DNA from: Streptomyces avermitilis MA-4680 = NBRC 14893
GTDB taxonomy: Bacteria; Actinomycetota; Actinomycetes; Streptomycetales; Streptomycetaceae
DNA length: 64,000 bases
NCBI RefSeq assembly: GCF_000009765.2
Contig: NC_003155.5
Location: forward strand, 7,192,001 to 7,256,000
Direction: 5' to 3'
Numbering within the stretch: position 1 is the first letter of the stretch; every line of letters begins with the position of its first letter. The notes under the pieces were generated by a model that was not told the DNA's origin, ran no database searches, and saw nothing but the letters and a program-made list of their open reading frames with translations. This document shows positions 10,153-18,552 of the stretch, one piece after another. Both the position numbers and the translations under genes were made by a program.

Positions 10153-10204
10153 CTTGCCGTCTGTTGCAAGACTCTTGCTGTAAACCTTGCGTAAGCGATA
10201 CGGT
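10153..10204 (+). promoter_or_regulatory. Pullulanase promoter with multiple MalR-type repeats
   Basis: CTTGCCG (10153), TTGCAAG (10164), CTTGCTG (10174) and CTTGCGT (10186) follow one another at 10- to 12-base intervals. A -35-like TTGCTG (10175-10180), an 18-base spacer and a -10-like TACGGT (10199-10204) reproduce the spacing of the amylase promoter. The run starts only six bases after the amylase stop codon. Confidence 0.7.
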
Positions 10205-10285
10205 CACGCGGGCGCCCGGCACCGTAGCCGGGACGCAGCGTGGAGTCGGACCCAAGTACGCCGTATTCGCTAGGAGTTCACGCCT

Positions 10286-13200
10286 GTGGACCTGATACCG
10301 AGAGGGTCGGCGCCCCGCACGCGCCGCACCCACCGCCACAGCCGGACCGCGGCCGCCGTTGCCGCCGCCGCACTGGCCGTATCGCTTGCGCAACCCCTCG
10401 AGGCGCGGGCCGCGACACCGCCCGCGCCCCCCTCCGACGCGAAGCTCGCCGCGGAGCCCGCTCGCCACGACGCCACCCGCGAGCAGTTCTACTTCGTGAT
10501 GCCGGACCGCTTCGCCAACGGCGACACGTCCAACGACAAGGGCGGCCTGACGGGCTCACGCCTGTCCACCGGCTACGACCCCACCGACAAGGGCTTCTAC
10601 CAGGGCGGCGACCTCAAGGGCCTGACCCGAAAGCTCGACTACATCAAGGGCCTCGGCACCACCTCCATCTGGCTGGCGCCGATCTTCAAGAACCAGCCCG
10701 TGCAGGGCACCGGCAAGGACGCCTCGGCCGGCTACCACGGCTACTGGATCACCGACTTCACCAAGGTCGACCCGCACTTCGGTACCAACAAGGACCTCGA
10801 AACCCTCATCTCCAAGGCGCACGCCAAGGGCATGAAGGTCTTCTTCGACGTCATCACCAACCACACCGCGGACGTCGTCGACTACGAGGAGAAGTCCTAC
10901 GGCTATCTCTCCAAGGGCGCCTTCCCGTACCTGACCAAGGACGGCAGGCCCTTCGACGACGCGGGCTACACGGACGGCCCCAGGAAGTTCCCGGCGGTCG
11001 ACGGCGACTCCTTCCCGCGGACCCCGGCCGTGGCGGCGCGGAAGAAGAACGCCAAGGTCCCGTCCTGGCTCAACGACCCGACGATGTACCACAACCGCGG
11101 AGACTCCACCTTCGCCGGTGAGAGCTCCACCCACGGCGACTTCTCCGGCCTGGACGACCTGTGGACCGAACGTCCCGAGGTCGTCCGGGGCATGGAGAAG
11201 ATCTACGAGAAGTGGGTCAGGGACTTCGGCATCGACGGCTTCCGGATCGACACCGTGAAGCACGTGAACACGGAGTTCTGGACGCAGTGGGCGACTGCCC
11301 TCGACGCCTACGCGAAGAAGCGGGGCAAGGACGACTTCTTCATGTTCGGCGAGGTCTACTCCGCCGACACGTCGGTCACGTCGCCGTACGTCACCCAGGG
11401 CCGCCTCGACTCCACGCTGGACTTCCCCTTCCAGGACGCGGCACGGTCGTACGCCTCGCAGGGCGGCAGCGCCAAGAAGCTCGCCTCGGTCTTCGGCGAC
11501 GACTACAAGTACACGACCGACAAGGCCAACGCGTACGAGCAGGTCACCTTCCTCGGCAACCACGACATGGGCCGCATCGGGTACTTCCTGAACCAGGACA
11601 ACCCGAAGGCGACCGACGCCGAACTGCTCAGGAAGGACCGGCTGGCCAACGAGCTGATGTTCCTCAGCCGGGGCAACCCGGTCGTCTACTACGGCGACGA
11701 GCAGGGCTTCACCGGCTCCGGCGGCGACAAGGACGCCCGCCAGACCATGTTCGCCTCCAAGGTCGCCGACTATCTCGACGACGACGAGATCGGCACCGAC
11801 CGCGGCCACGCGAGCGACGCGTACGACACGAGCGCACCGCTCTACAAGGAGATCGCCGCTCTCTCCAAGCTCCGCAAGGACAACCCGGCTCTCGCCGACG
11901 GCATCCAGACCGAGCGGTACGCGGCCGACGGCGCGGGCGTCTACGCCTTCTCCCGGACGGACGCCAGGACCGGCACGGAGTACGTCGTCGCCGTCAACAA
12001 CGCCGACAAGGCGAGCGCGGCGACCTTCGCCACCGGGTCCGCGGACACGGCGTTCAAGGGAATCCACGGCACCGACGACGTGCTGAAGAGCGACGCCGAC
12101 AAGAAGATCACGGTCACCGTGCCCGCGGGCGCGGCCGTCGTCCTCAAGGCGGCGGGCAGGCCGGGCACCCCCGCCGCGAAGCCCTCGCTGACCCTGAAGG
12201 CGCCCGACGCCGGTGCCACCGGCACCGTCGAGCTGAGCGCGGATGTGGACGGGGGCCGGCTCAACCGCGTCGTCTTCGCCGCCCAGGTCGGCAACGCCAA
12301 GTGGCGGACCCTCGGTTCCGCCGACCACGCCCCGTACAGGGTCACGCAGACCATCGGCAAAGACGTACCGGCCGGTACCGCCCTGCGCTACAAGGCGGTC
12401 GTCATCGATGCGGCCGGGCGGACCGCGAGCGCCACGGCCGCGTCCACCACCGGCACCCCGCCCGCCGCGGAGACTCCCACGGCCTCCTCGCGGGACTACG
12501 CGATCGTCCACTACAAGCGCCCCGACGGCGACTACACCGACTGGCGGCTCTACGCCTGGGGCGATCTGGCCGACGGCGAGTCGACGACCTGGCCCGCCGG
12601 GCACGACTTCGTCGGCCGGGACGCGTACGGCGCCTTCGCCTACGTCAAGCTGAAGCCGGGCGCCTCCACCGTGAACTTCCTCGTCATCGACAAGGACGGC
12701 GACAAGGACGTCTCCGCCGACCGCACGATCGACGTCACCAAGGCCGGCGAGGTCTGGGTCGAGCAGGGCAAGGAGACCGTACGGACCGAACGGCCGGACT
12801 ACCCCGCGCAGGACAAGACCAAGGCCGTCATCCACTACCACCGCGCCGACGGCGACCTCACCGGCTGGGGACTGCACGTCTGGACGGGCGCCGCGACGCC
12901 CACGGACTGGTCCAAGCCCCTGGAGCCGGTGAGGACCGACGCCTATGGCGCGGTCTTCGAGGTGCCGCTCACCGACGGCGCCACCAGCCTCAGCTACATC
13001 ATCCACAAGGGCGACGAGAAGGACCTCTCCGCCGACCGGTCGCTCGACCTCACGGCCGACGGCCATGAGGTGTGGCTGTTGAACGGCCAGGAGAACCACC
13101 TGCTGCCGCAGCCCGCGGGCAGCGCGGCCGCCCTCGACCTGACCACCTCCAAGGCGGTCTGGATCGACCGGAACACGGTCGCCTGGAACGGCTCCGACGC

Positions 13201-15706
13201 GGCCGCCTCCACCCAGCTGCTGTCCTCGCGCGACGGCTCGATCGCCGTCAAGGACGGCTCGCTGACCAGCGACGACGAGCGGTGGCTGCGGCTTTCGAAG
13301 ACCAGCCTCACCGACGCCCAGAAGGCCGCGTTCCCGCACCTGAAGTCGTACACCGCCTGGTCCGTCGACCCACGCGACCGCGACCGGGTGCGCGAGGCTC
13401 TCGCCGGCCAGGTCGTCGCCTCGCAACGAGCCGCGAACGGAGCGGTGCTGGCCGCGACGGGCGTCCAGCTCGCCGGCGTGCTCGACGATCTGTACGACGC
13501 GACGAAGGCGGACCTCGGGCCCACGTTCCGGGGCGGGCACCCCACACTCGCGGTGTGGGCGCCCACCGCGCAGTCCGTGTCGCTGGAGCTCGACGGCGCC
13601 CACGTCAGGATGAAGCGGAACAACGCCACCGGCGTCTGGTCCGTCACCGGCCCCGCGTCCTGGAAGGGCAAGCCGTACCGGTACGTCGTGAAGGTGTGGG
13701 CGCCCACCGTCCGGAAGGTCGTCACCAACAAGGTCACCGACCCGTACTCGGTCGCCCTCACCACCGACTCCGAGCGCAGCCTCGTCGTCGACCTGGACGA
13801 CAGGTCCCTCGCCCCGAGCGGCTGGTCGTCGCTGAAGAAGCCCAAGGCCGTGCCGCTGCGGGACGCGGAGATCCAGGAGCTGCACATCCGGGACTTCTCG
13901 GTGGCGGACAGGACCGTCCCGGCGAAGGACCGGGGCACCTACCTCGCCTTCACCGACAAGAACAGCGACGGCTCCCGGCACCTGCGGCAGCTGGCCGAGT
14001 CGGGCACGTCGTACGTGCATCTGCTGCCCGCCTTCGACATCGCCACGATCGCGGAGAAGAAGTCCGGGCAGCAGGCCACCGACTGCGACCTCGCCTCGTA
14101 CGCGGCGGACTCCGAGAAGCAGCAGGAATGCCTCACCGCGGTCGCCGCGAAGGACGCGTACAACTGGGGCTACGACCCCTACCACTACACGGTCCCCGAG
14201 GGCTCGTACGCCACCGACGCGAACGGCACCCGGCGCACGGTCGAGTTCCGCAGGATGGTCAAGTCGCTGAACCAGGACGGCCTGCGGGTCGTCATGGACG
14301 TCGTCTACAACCACACCGCGGCCGCCGGCCAGGCCGGCACCTCCGTGCTCGACCGGATCGTGCCCGGCTACTACCAGCGGCTGCTCGCCGACGGGTCCGT
14401 GGCGACGAGCACCTGTTGCGCGAACACCGCCACCGAGAACGCGATGATGGGCAAGCTGGTCGTGGACTCCCTCGTCACCTGGGCCAAGGAGTACAAGGTC
14501 GACGGCTTCCGCTTCGACCTCATGGGGCACCAGCCCAAGGCCAACATCCTGGCGGTCCGCAAGGCCCTCGACGCGCTCACCGTCGCGAAGGACGGCGTCG
14601 ACGGGAAGAAGATCATCCTGTACGGGGAGGGCTGGAACTTCGGCGAGGTCGCCGACGACGCCCGCTTCGTGCAGGCCACCCAGAAGAACATGGCCGGCAC
14701 GGGCATCGCGACCTTCTCCGACCGGGCCCGCGACGCCGTACGCGGAGGCGGCCCCTTCGACGCCGACCCCGGTGTCCAGGGCTTCGGGTCGGGGCTCTAC
14801 ACCGACCCCAACTCCTCGGACGCGAACGGCACACCGGCCGAGCAGAAGGCCCGCCTGCTGCACTACCAGGACCTCATCAAGGTGGGGCTGAGCGGCAACC
14901 TGGCGAAGTACCGCTTCACCGACTCCAGCGGCAAGGAGGTCACGGGCTCCGAGGTCGACTACAACGGCACGGGGGCCGGCTACGCGGACGCGCCCGGCGA
15001 CGCCCTCGCCTACGCCGACGCGCACGACAACGAGTCCCTGTACGACGCGCTCACCTACAAGCTGCCGAAGGGGACCCCGGCGGGCGACCGGGCCCGGATG
15101 CAGGTCCTGGCCATGGCGACGGCCGCCCTCGCGCAGGGACCGTCCCTCTCCCAGGCGGGCTCCGACCTGCTGCGCTCCAAGTCCCTCGACCGCAACTCCT
15201 ACGACAGCGGCGACTGGTTCAACGCCATCCACTGGAACTGCCAGGACGGCAACGGCTTCGGACGCGGACTGCCGATGGCGGCCGACAACAAGTCCAAGTG
15301 GCCCTACGCCACACCGCTGTTGACCTCCGTGAAGGTGGGCTGCGACCAGATCGAGGGCACCTCGGCCGGCTACCAGGACCTGCTGAGGATCCGTACGACC
15401 GAGCCGGACTTCTCGCTCTCCACGGCCGGCCAGGTCCAGTCGAAGCTCACCTTCCCGCTCTCCGGCAAGGACGAGACGCCCGGAGTGATCACCATGAAGC
15501 TCGGCGACCTCGTCGTCGTCTTCAACGCGACGCCCGACCAGCAGGAGCAGACGGTCGCCGCGCTCGCCGGGAAGGACTACGCGCTGCACCCGGTGCAGGC
15601 GGCGGGCGCCGACCCTATCGTCAAGTCCGCTTCCTATACGGCGAAATCGGGCATGTTCGCCGTTCCGGGGCGTACCGTAGCGATCTTCTCGCAGGTCGCA
15701 CGCTAG
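10286..15706 (+). CDS. Giant secreted bifunctional alpha-amylase/pullulanase (dextrinase)
   Basis: The protein has 1806 residues and two complete GH13 catalytic units. A signal peptide ends near residue 42. The first barrel (about 65-600) has VITNHTADVV, Asp in DGFRIDTVKHVN (about 320), Glu in MFGEVYSAD (about 354) and NHDMGRIG (about 424). Two pullulanase-type starch-binding repeats follow at about 738-840 and 845-950 (IVHYKRPDGDYTDWRLYAW and VIHYHRADGDLTGWGLHVW). Next come a CBM48-like module near 1085-1180 (LAVWAPTAQSVSLELDG) and the pullulanase barrel with VVMDVVYNHT (about 1337), DGFRFDLMGH (about 1406), LYGEGWNFGE (about 1449) and DAHDNESLYD (about 1580). It should cleave both alpha-1,4 and alpha-1,6 bonds outside the cell. 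AGGAG at 10272-10276 supports the GTG start. Confidence 0.95.
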   Translation: MDLIPRGSAPRTRRTHRHSRTAAAVAAAALAVSLAQPLEARAATPPAPPSDAKLAAEPARHDATREQFYFVMPDRFANGDTSNDKGGLTGSRLSTGYDPTDKGFYQGGDLKGLTRKLDYIKGLGTTSIWLAPIFKNQPVQGTGKDASAGYHGYWITDFTKVDPHFGTNKDLETLISKAHAKGMKVFFDVITNHTADVVDYEEKSYGYLSKGAFPYLTKDGRPFDDAGYTDGPRKFPAVDGDSFPRTPAVAARKKNAKVPSWLNDPTMYHNRGDSTFAGESSTHGDFSGLDDLWTERPEVVRGMEKIYEKWVRDFGIDGFRIDTVKHVNTEFWTQWATALDAYAKKRGKDDFFMFGEVYSADTSVTSPYVTQGRLDSTLDFPFQDAARSYASQGGSAKKLASVFGDDYKYTTDKANAYEQVTFLGNHDMGRIGYFLNQDNPKATDAELLRKDRLANELMFLSRGNPVVYYGDEQGFTGSGGDKDARQTMFASKVADYLDDDEIGTDRGHASDAYDTSAPLYKEIAALSKLRKDNPALADGIQTERYAADGAGVYAFSRTDARTGTEYVVAVNNADKASAATFATGSADTAFKGIHGTDDVLKSDADKKITVTVPAGAAVVLKAAGRPGTPAAKPSLTLKAPDAGATGTVELSADVDGGRLNRVVFAAQVGNAKWRTLGSADHAPYRVTQTIGKDVPAGTALRYKAVVIDAAGRTASATAASTTGTPPAAETPTASSRDYAIVHYKRPDGDYTDWRLYAWGDLADGESTTWPAGHDFVGRDAYGAFAYVKLKPGASTVNFLVIDKDGDKDVSADRTIDVTKAGEVWVEQGKETVRTERPDYPAQDKTKAVIHYHRADGDLTGWGLHVWTGAATPTDWSKPLEPVRTDAYGAVFEVPLTDGATSLSYIIHKGDEKDLSADRSLDLTADGHEVWLLNGQENHLLPQPAGSAAALDLTTSKAVWIDRNTVAWNGSDAAASTQLLSSRDGSIAVKDGSLTSDDERWLRLSKTSLTDAQKAAFPHLKSYTAWSVDPRDRDRVREALAGQVVASQRAANGAVLAATGVQLAGVLDDLYDATKADLGPTFRGGHPTLAVWAPTAQSVSLELDGAHVRMKRNNATGVWSVTGPASWKGKPYRYVVKVWAPTVRKVVTNKVTDPYSVALTTDSERSLVVDLDDRSLAPSGWSSLKKPKAVPLRDAEIQELHIRDFSVADRTVPAKDRGTYLAFTDKNSDGSRHLRQLAESGTSYVHLLPAFDIATIAEKKSGQQATDCDLASYAADSEKQQECLTAVAAKDAYNWGYDPYHYTVPEGSYATDANGTRRTVEFRRMVKSLNQDGLRVVMDVVYNHTAAAGQAGTSVLDRIVPGYYQRLLADGSVATSTCCANTATENAMMGKLVVDSLVTWAKEYKVDGFRFDLMGHQPKANILAVRKALDALTVAKDGVDGKKIILYGEGWNFGEVADDARFVQATQKNMAGTGIATFSDRARDAVRGGGPFDADPGVQGFGSGLYTDPNSSDANGTPAEQKARLLHYQDLIKVGLSGNLAKYRFTDSSGKEVTGSEVDYNGTGAGYADAPGDALAYADAHDNESLYDALTYKLPKGTPAGDRARMQVLAMATAALAQGPSLSQAGSDLLRSKSLDRNSYDSGDWFNAIHWNCQDGNGFGRGLPMAADNKSKWPYATPLLTSVKVGCDQIEGTSAGYQDLLRIRTTEPDFSLSTAGQVQSKLTFPLSGKDETPGVITMKLGDLVVVFNATPDQQEQTVAALAGKDYALHPVQAAGADPIVKSASYTAKSGMFAVPGRTVAIFSQVAR

Positions 15707-15717
15707 GGCACTAACGT

Positions 15718-15753
15718 GGTGGGACGGGCCGGGAAGCCCCGGTCCGTCCCACC
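15718..15753 (+). terminator. Terminator-like hairpin after the pullulanase gene
   Basis: ggtgggacgggccggg pairs with ccccggtccgtcccacc with one G-T pair, beginning 12 bases after the stop. There is no T-run, as is common in Streptomyces. It closes the starch gene group. Confidence 0.75.
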
Positions 15754-15776
15754 CCCATGTCCCGAGGGCTGCGCAG

Positions 15777-17381
15777 ATGGATGCCAACGGCCGGCAGACG
15801 GACTCCACCGTGATGGTGGTCGACGACGTGCCCACCAGCCGCTACGCGATGGGCGCCGTACTGCGCCGGGCCGGACACAGCGTCGTCCCGGTCGCCAGCG
15901 CCGGCGAGGCGCTCGTCGAACTCGACGTACTGCTGCGCGCGGGCTCCCTGCCCGATGTGGCCCTCGTCGACGTCGGCCTGCCCGACATGAGCGGCTTCGA
16001 ACTGTGCCGCCGGCTCAAGTCGCAGCCGCCCACGGCCGCCCTGCCCGTCGTGCACTTCTCCGCCGCGGCGCTCGCCCCCGGCGACCGCTGCCAGGGCCTG
16101 GACGCGGGCGGCGACGCGTATCTGTCGGTGCCCGCCGAACCCGAGGAGATCCAGGCGGTCGTACGGGCCGCGGTGCGCGGCGCCCGGCTGCGCACCGGCG
16201 CCGAGGCGCTGGCACGGCGGCTGACGCTGCTGTCCGAGACGATCGTCGCCGTACAGGCGGCCCGCTGCCCCACTGAACTCGCCCACGCCGCCGCCCAGGG
16301 CACCGCGCGGCTCACCGGCGACTTCGCGGCCGTCTTCGTCCTCGGCGAGGACGGCGAGCTGTACCCCGGCCTGTCCCGGCGCCGGGCCCGCACGTCACTG
16401 CCGGGCCCCGGGGCGCACGAGGCCGTCGCCCGGCTGATCCGCGGCACCACGGCCGGGCACGCGGGAGTGCGCAGCATCGTGGTGCCCGCCCCGCTGTGGC
16501 CCGCGGGCTTTCTGCGGCCCGGCGTCTCCGAGGACGCGCGCGTGGTGCTGGCACAGACCCAGGAGGGCAAGCCGGCCGTCTGCCTCGCCACCCCCGCGCA
16601 CGCCCGGGCGCAGGAGACCGGCGCGCTCGTCGCCCGCCTCGCCCAGGCCACCGCACTCGCCGCGGAACCGCTCCTCATGTACCAGGTGGAGCGCCATGTC
16701 GCGCTCACCCTGCAACACAGCTTCCTGCCGCAGAAGCCCGCCGACCTGCCGGGGATGGAGGTGGCGGTCCGCTATGTGCCGGCCTCCCGGCAGACCGAGA
16801 TCGGCGGCGACTTCTACGCCACGCTGCGCACCTCGCGGGGTGTGCTCACCGGGGTCGGCGACGTCGTCGGGCACTCGCTGGACGCGGCCACCGTCATGGT
16901 GGAGATCCGGCACGCGCTGCGCGCCTACTGCGTCGAGGACCCCGACCCGGCCGTACTCGTCACACGGCTCGACCGGATGCTCCAGCACTACCACCCCGAG
17001 GCGACCGCCACGGTCTGTCTCGCCCTGGTCGACCCGGACAGCGGACACGTCAGCATCGCCAACGCGGGGCACATCCCGCCGCTGATCGTCCACGACGACG
17101 GCACCGCCCGCTACCCCGGCGCGGCGGGACCGCTGCTCGGCCTCGGGCTGGAGCGCCCGCCGGCCACGGAGGAGTTCCTGACGCCGAGGCACCGGCTCCT
17201 CATGGTCACCGACGGGCTGATCGAGACCCGGGGCACCGACCTCTCGGTCTCCATGGAACAGCTGCGCATGGCGGCGGCCGACGGCCCGAGCGGTGTGGGC
17301 GCACTGTGCGACGCCCTGCTGGACTGCTTCGGCCGGGACCGGGAGGACGACATCGCGCTGCTGGCCCTGCGGTTAGGGTGA
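15777..17381 (+). CDS. Receiver - GAF-like - PP2C/SpoIIE phosphatase regulator
   Basis: The protein has 534 residues. Residues about 12-130 are a response-regulator receiver: the acidic pair in VVDDVPTS and the phospho-acceptor Asp in ALVDVGLPDMSG are present. The conserved Lys before the late proline is replaced by Val (YLSVPAEPEEI). The middle (about 150-300) is probably a GAF-like sensor. Residues about 310-534 form a SpoIIE-type PP2C phosphatase with the metal-binding motifs EIGGDFYA, GVGDVVGHS, IANAGHIPPLI and the final DREDDIALLALR. Such proteins usually dephosphorylate an anti-sigma-factor antagonist. No partner gene is adjacent. A GAGGG motif sits upstream of the ATG. Confidence 0.88.
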   Translation: MDANGRQTDSTVMVVDDVPTSRYAMGAVLRRAGHSVVPVASAGEALVELDVLLRAGSLPDVALVDVGLPDMSGFELCRRLKSQPPTAALPVVHFSAAALAPGDRCQGLDAGGDAYLSVPAEPEEIQAVVRAAVRGARLRTGAEALARRLTLLSETIVAVQAARCPTELAHAAAQGTARLTGDFAAVFVLGEDGELYPGLSRRRARTSLPGPGAHEAVARLIRGTTAGHAGVRSIVVPAPLWPAGFLRPGVSEDARVVLAQTQEGKPAVCLATPAHARAQETGALVARLAQATALAAEPLLMYQVERHVALTLQHSFLPQKPADLPGMEVAVRYVPASRQTEIGGDFYATLRTSRGVLTGVGDVVGHSLDAATVMVEIRHALRAYCVEDPDPAVLVTRLDRMLQHYHPEATATVCLALVDPDSGHVSIANAGHIPPLIVHDDGTARYPGAAGPLLGLGLERPPATEEFLTPRHRLLMVTDGLIETRGTDLSVSMEQLRMAAADGPSGVGALCDALLDCFGRDREDDIALLALRLG

Positions 17382-17412
17382 GAACGCCCCCGCCCTGGAA
17401 CAGGAGTGCCCC

Positions 17413-17769
17413 ATGCCGCAGATCACCGTCGACTACTCCGCCGAGCTCGCCCCCGGCTTCGACCGGCCCGGTTTCGCCCGCGCCCTGCACGAGGAGGTCG
17501 TCAGGACGGCGGCCGCGAAGCCCGAGGCGTGCAAGACGCAGTTCCGCAGGGGCGAGGACACCACGGTCGGCGCCGACGGCGAGGGGCATGCGATCGTGCA
17601 CGTCACGCTCGGACTGCTGGCCGGGCGGAGCGACGAGACGAAGGCCAGGCTGACCGAGGCGGCGCTGGAACTGCTGCGCCAGTACGTGAAGCCCGACGGC
17701 GGACTCGCCCTGCACGCCTCCGCCGAGGTCCGCGACCTCGACCCGTCGTACCGGAAGTTCGACGCGTAG
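17413..17769 (+). CDS. 5-carboxymethyl-2-hydroxymuconate delta-isomerase-like tautomerase
   Basis: This 118-residue protein begins MPQITVDYS with the N-terminal Pro available after Met removal, as in the tautomerase superfamily, and matches the CHMI branch in length and in the C-terminal LALHASAEVRDLDPSYRKFDA. In characterised members the enzyme isomerises 5-carboxymethyl-2-hydroxymuconate in homoprotocatechuate breakdown. No other genes of that pathway are nearby, so the real substrate is open. CAGGAG lies six bases before the ATG. It starts 31 bases after the phosphatase stop and may share its transcript. The TetR gene converges on it, only three bases beyond. Confidence 0.8.
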   Translation: MPQITVDYSAELAPGFDRPGFARALHEEVVRTAAAKPEACKTQFRRGEDTTVGADGEGHAIVHVTLGLLAGRSDETKARLTEAALELLRQYVKPDGGLALHASAEVRDLDPSYRKFDA

Positions 17770-17772
17770 TTC

Positions 17773-18474
17773 CTACGCCGTCGGGGGAGACGTCAGCGCG
17801 ATCAGGCGGACGACGAGGTCGCTGAAGGGGCCGTCGGGTGCCTCGTCCCTGAGCACGTCGCGCAGCAGCGCGGCCAGCTCGTCGTCGTACGCGGCGCTGA
17901 TCGCCGCCAGCGCCGCGAAGTCGTGCACGAGCTGGACCTCCAGCTCGCCGCGCGCGATCCGCCGCCCGTCCAGCCAGATCAGCGCCGTCGACTCGACGAG
18001 CGAGATCCACGAGCGGATCACCAGCTCCAGGCGGACGGGCGGCTCCGTGACCTTCAGATGCGACAGTATTTGGACATAGGCGGCCTGGCGCACCCCGTCG
18101 ACCAGAGCGTTGGTCGTCGACGAGCCGACCGCCGGACCGCCGCGCATCAGCGCCGAGAAACCGGGCCCGTGCTCCTCGACGAAGTCGAAGAACCGGCGCA
18201 TCACCCGCAGCAGCCGGGCCCCCAGCGGTCCCTCCCGCGGCTCCACGAAACGCCCGGCGAGGTCGTCGGACGCACGCTGCAACGCGGCTTCGTACAGGCT
18301 GAGTTTGCCGGGAAAGTAGTGGTAGACGAGCGGCCGCGAGATGCCCGCGGCGGAGGCTATCTCGTCGATGGAGACCTCGTCGGGCGAGCGTCGGCTGAAC
18401 AGGTCGAGGGCGACGCCGATCAACTGCTGCCGCCGCTCCTCGACGCCCATCCTGCGGCGTACCCCGGTTGTCAT
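17773..18474 (-). CDS. TetR-family transcriptional regulator
   Basis: The protein has 233 residues. The N-terminal helix-turn-helix is clear: RRQQLIGVALDLFSRRSPDEVSI, then IASAAGISRPLVYHYFPGKLSLYEAAL, the canonical TetR DNA-binding block ending in YHYFPGK. The remainder is an all-helical ligand domain of unknown specificity. AAGGTG stands six bases before the ATG. It converges with the tautomerase gene and no divergent target is adjacent, so its regulon cannot be predicted. The short upstream gap may hold its own operator. Confidence 0.9.
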   Translation of the reverse strand: MTTGVRRRMGVEERRQQLIGVALDLFSRRSPDEVSIDEIASAAGISRPLVYHYFPGKLSLYEAALQRASDDLAGRFVEPREGPLGARLLRVMRRFFDFVEEHGPGFSALMRGGPAVGSSTTNALVDGVRQAAYVQILSHLKVTEPPVRLELVIRSWISLVESTALIWLDGRRIARGELEVQLVHDFAALAAISAAYDDELAALLRDVLRDEAPDGPFSDLVVRLIALTSPPTA

Positions 18475-18552
18475 ACGAACACCTTACCGATCGAATCCAG
18501 CCTCGAACGGACCGGATCGACCGAGGTCGTTCACATATGCGGCACGAGACGT

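Noticed and set aside
10556..15835. A 1759-codon open frame antisense to the pullulanase gene
   Set aside because: Its translation is low-complexity Gly/Arg/Val with no domain, as expected of a shadow of a strongly GC3-biased gene; the sense strand has two perfect GH13 domains.
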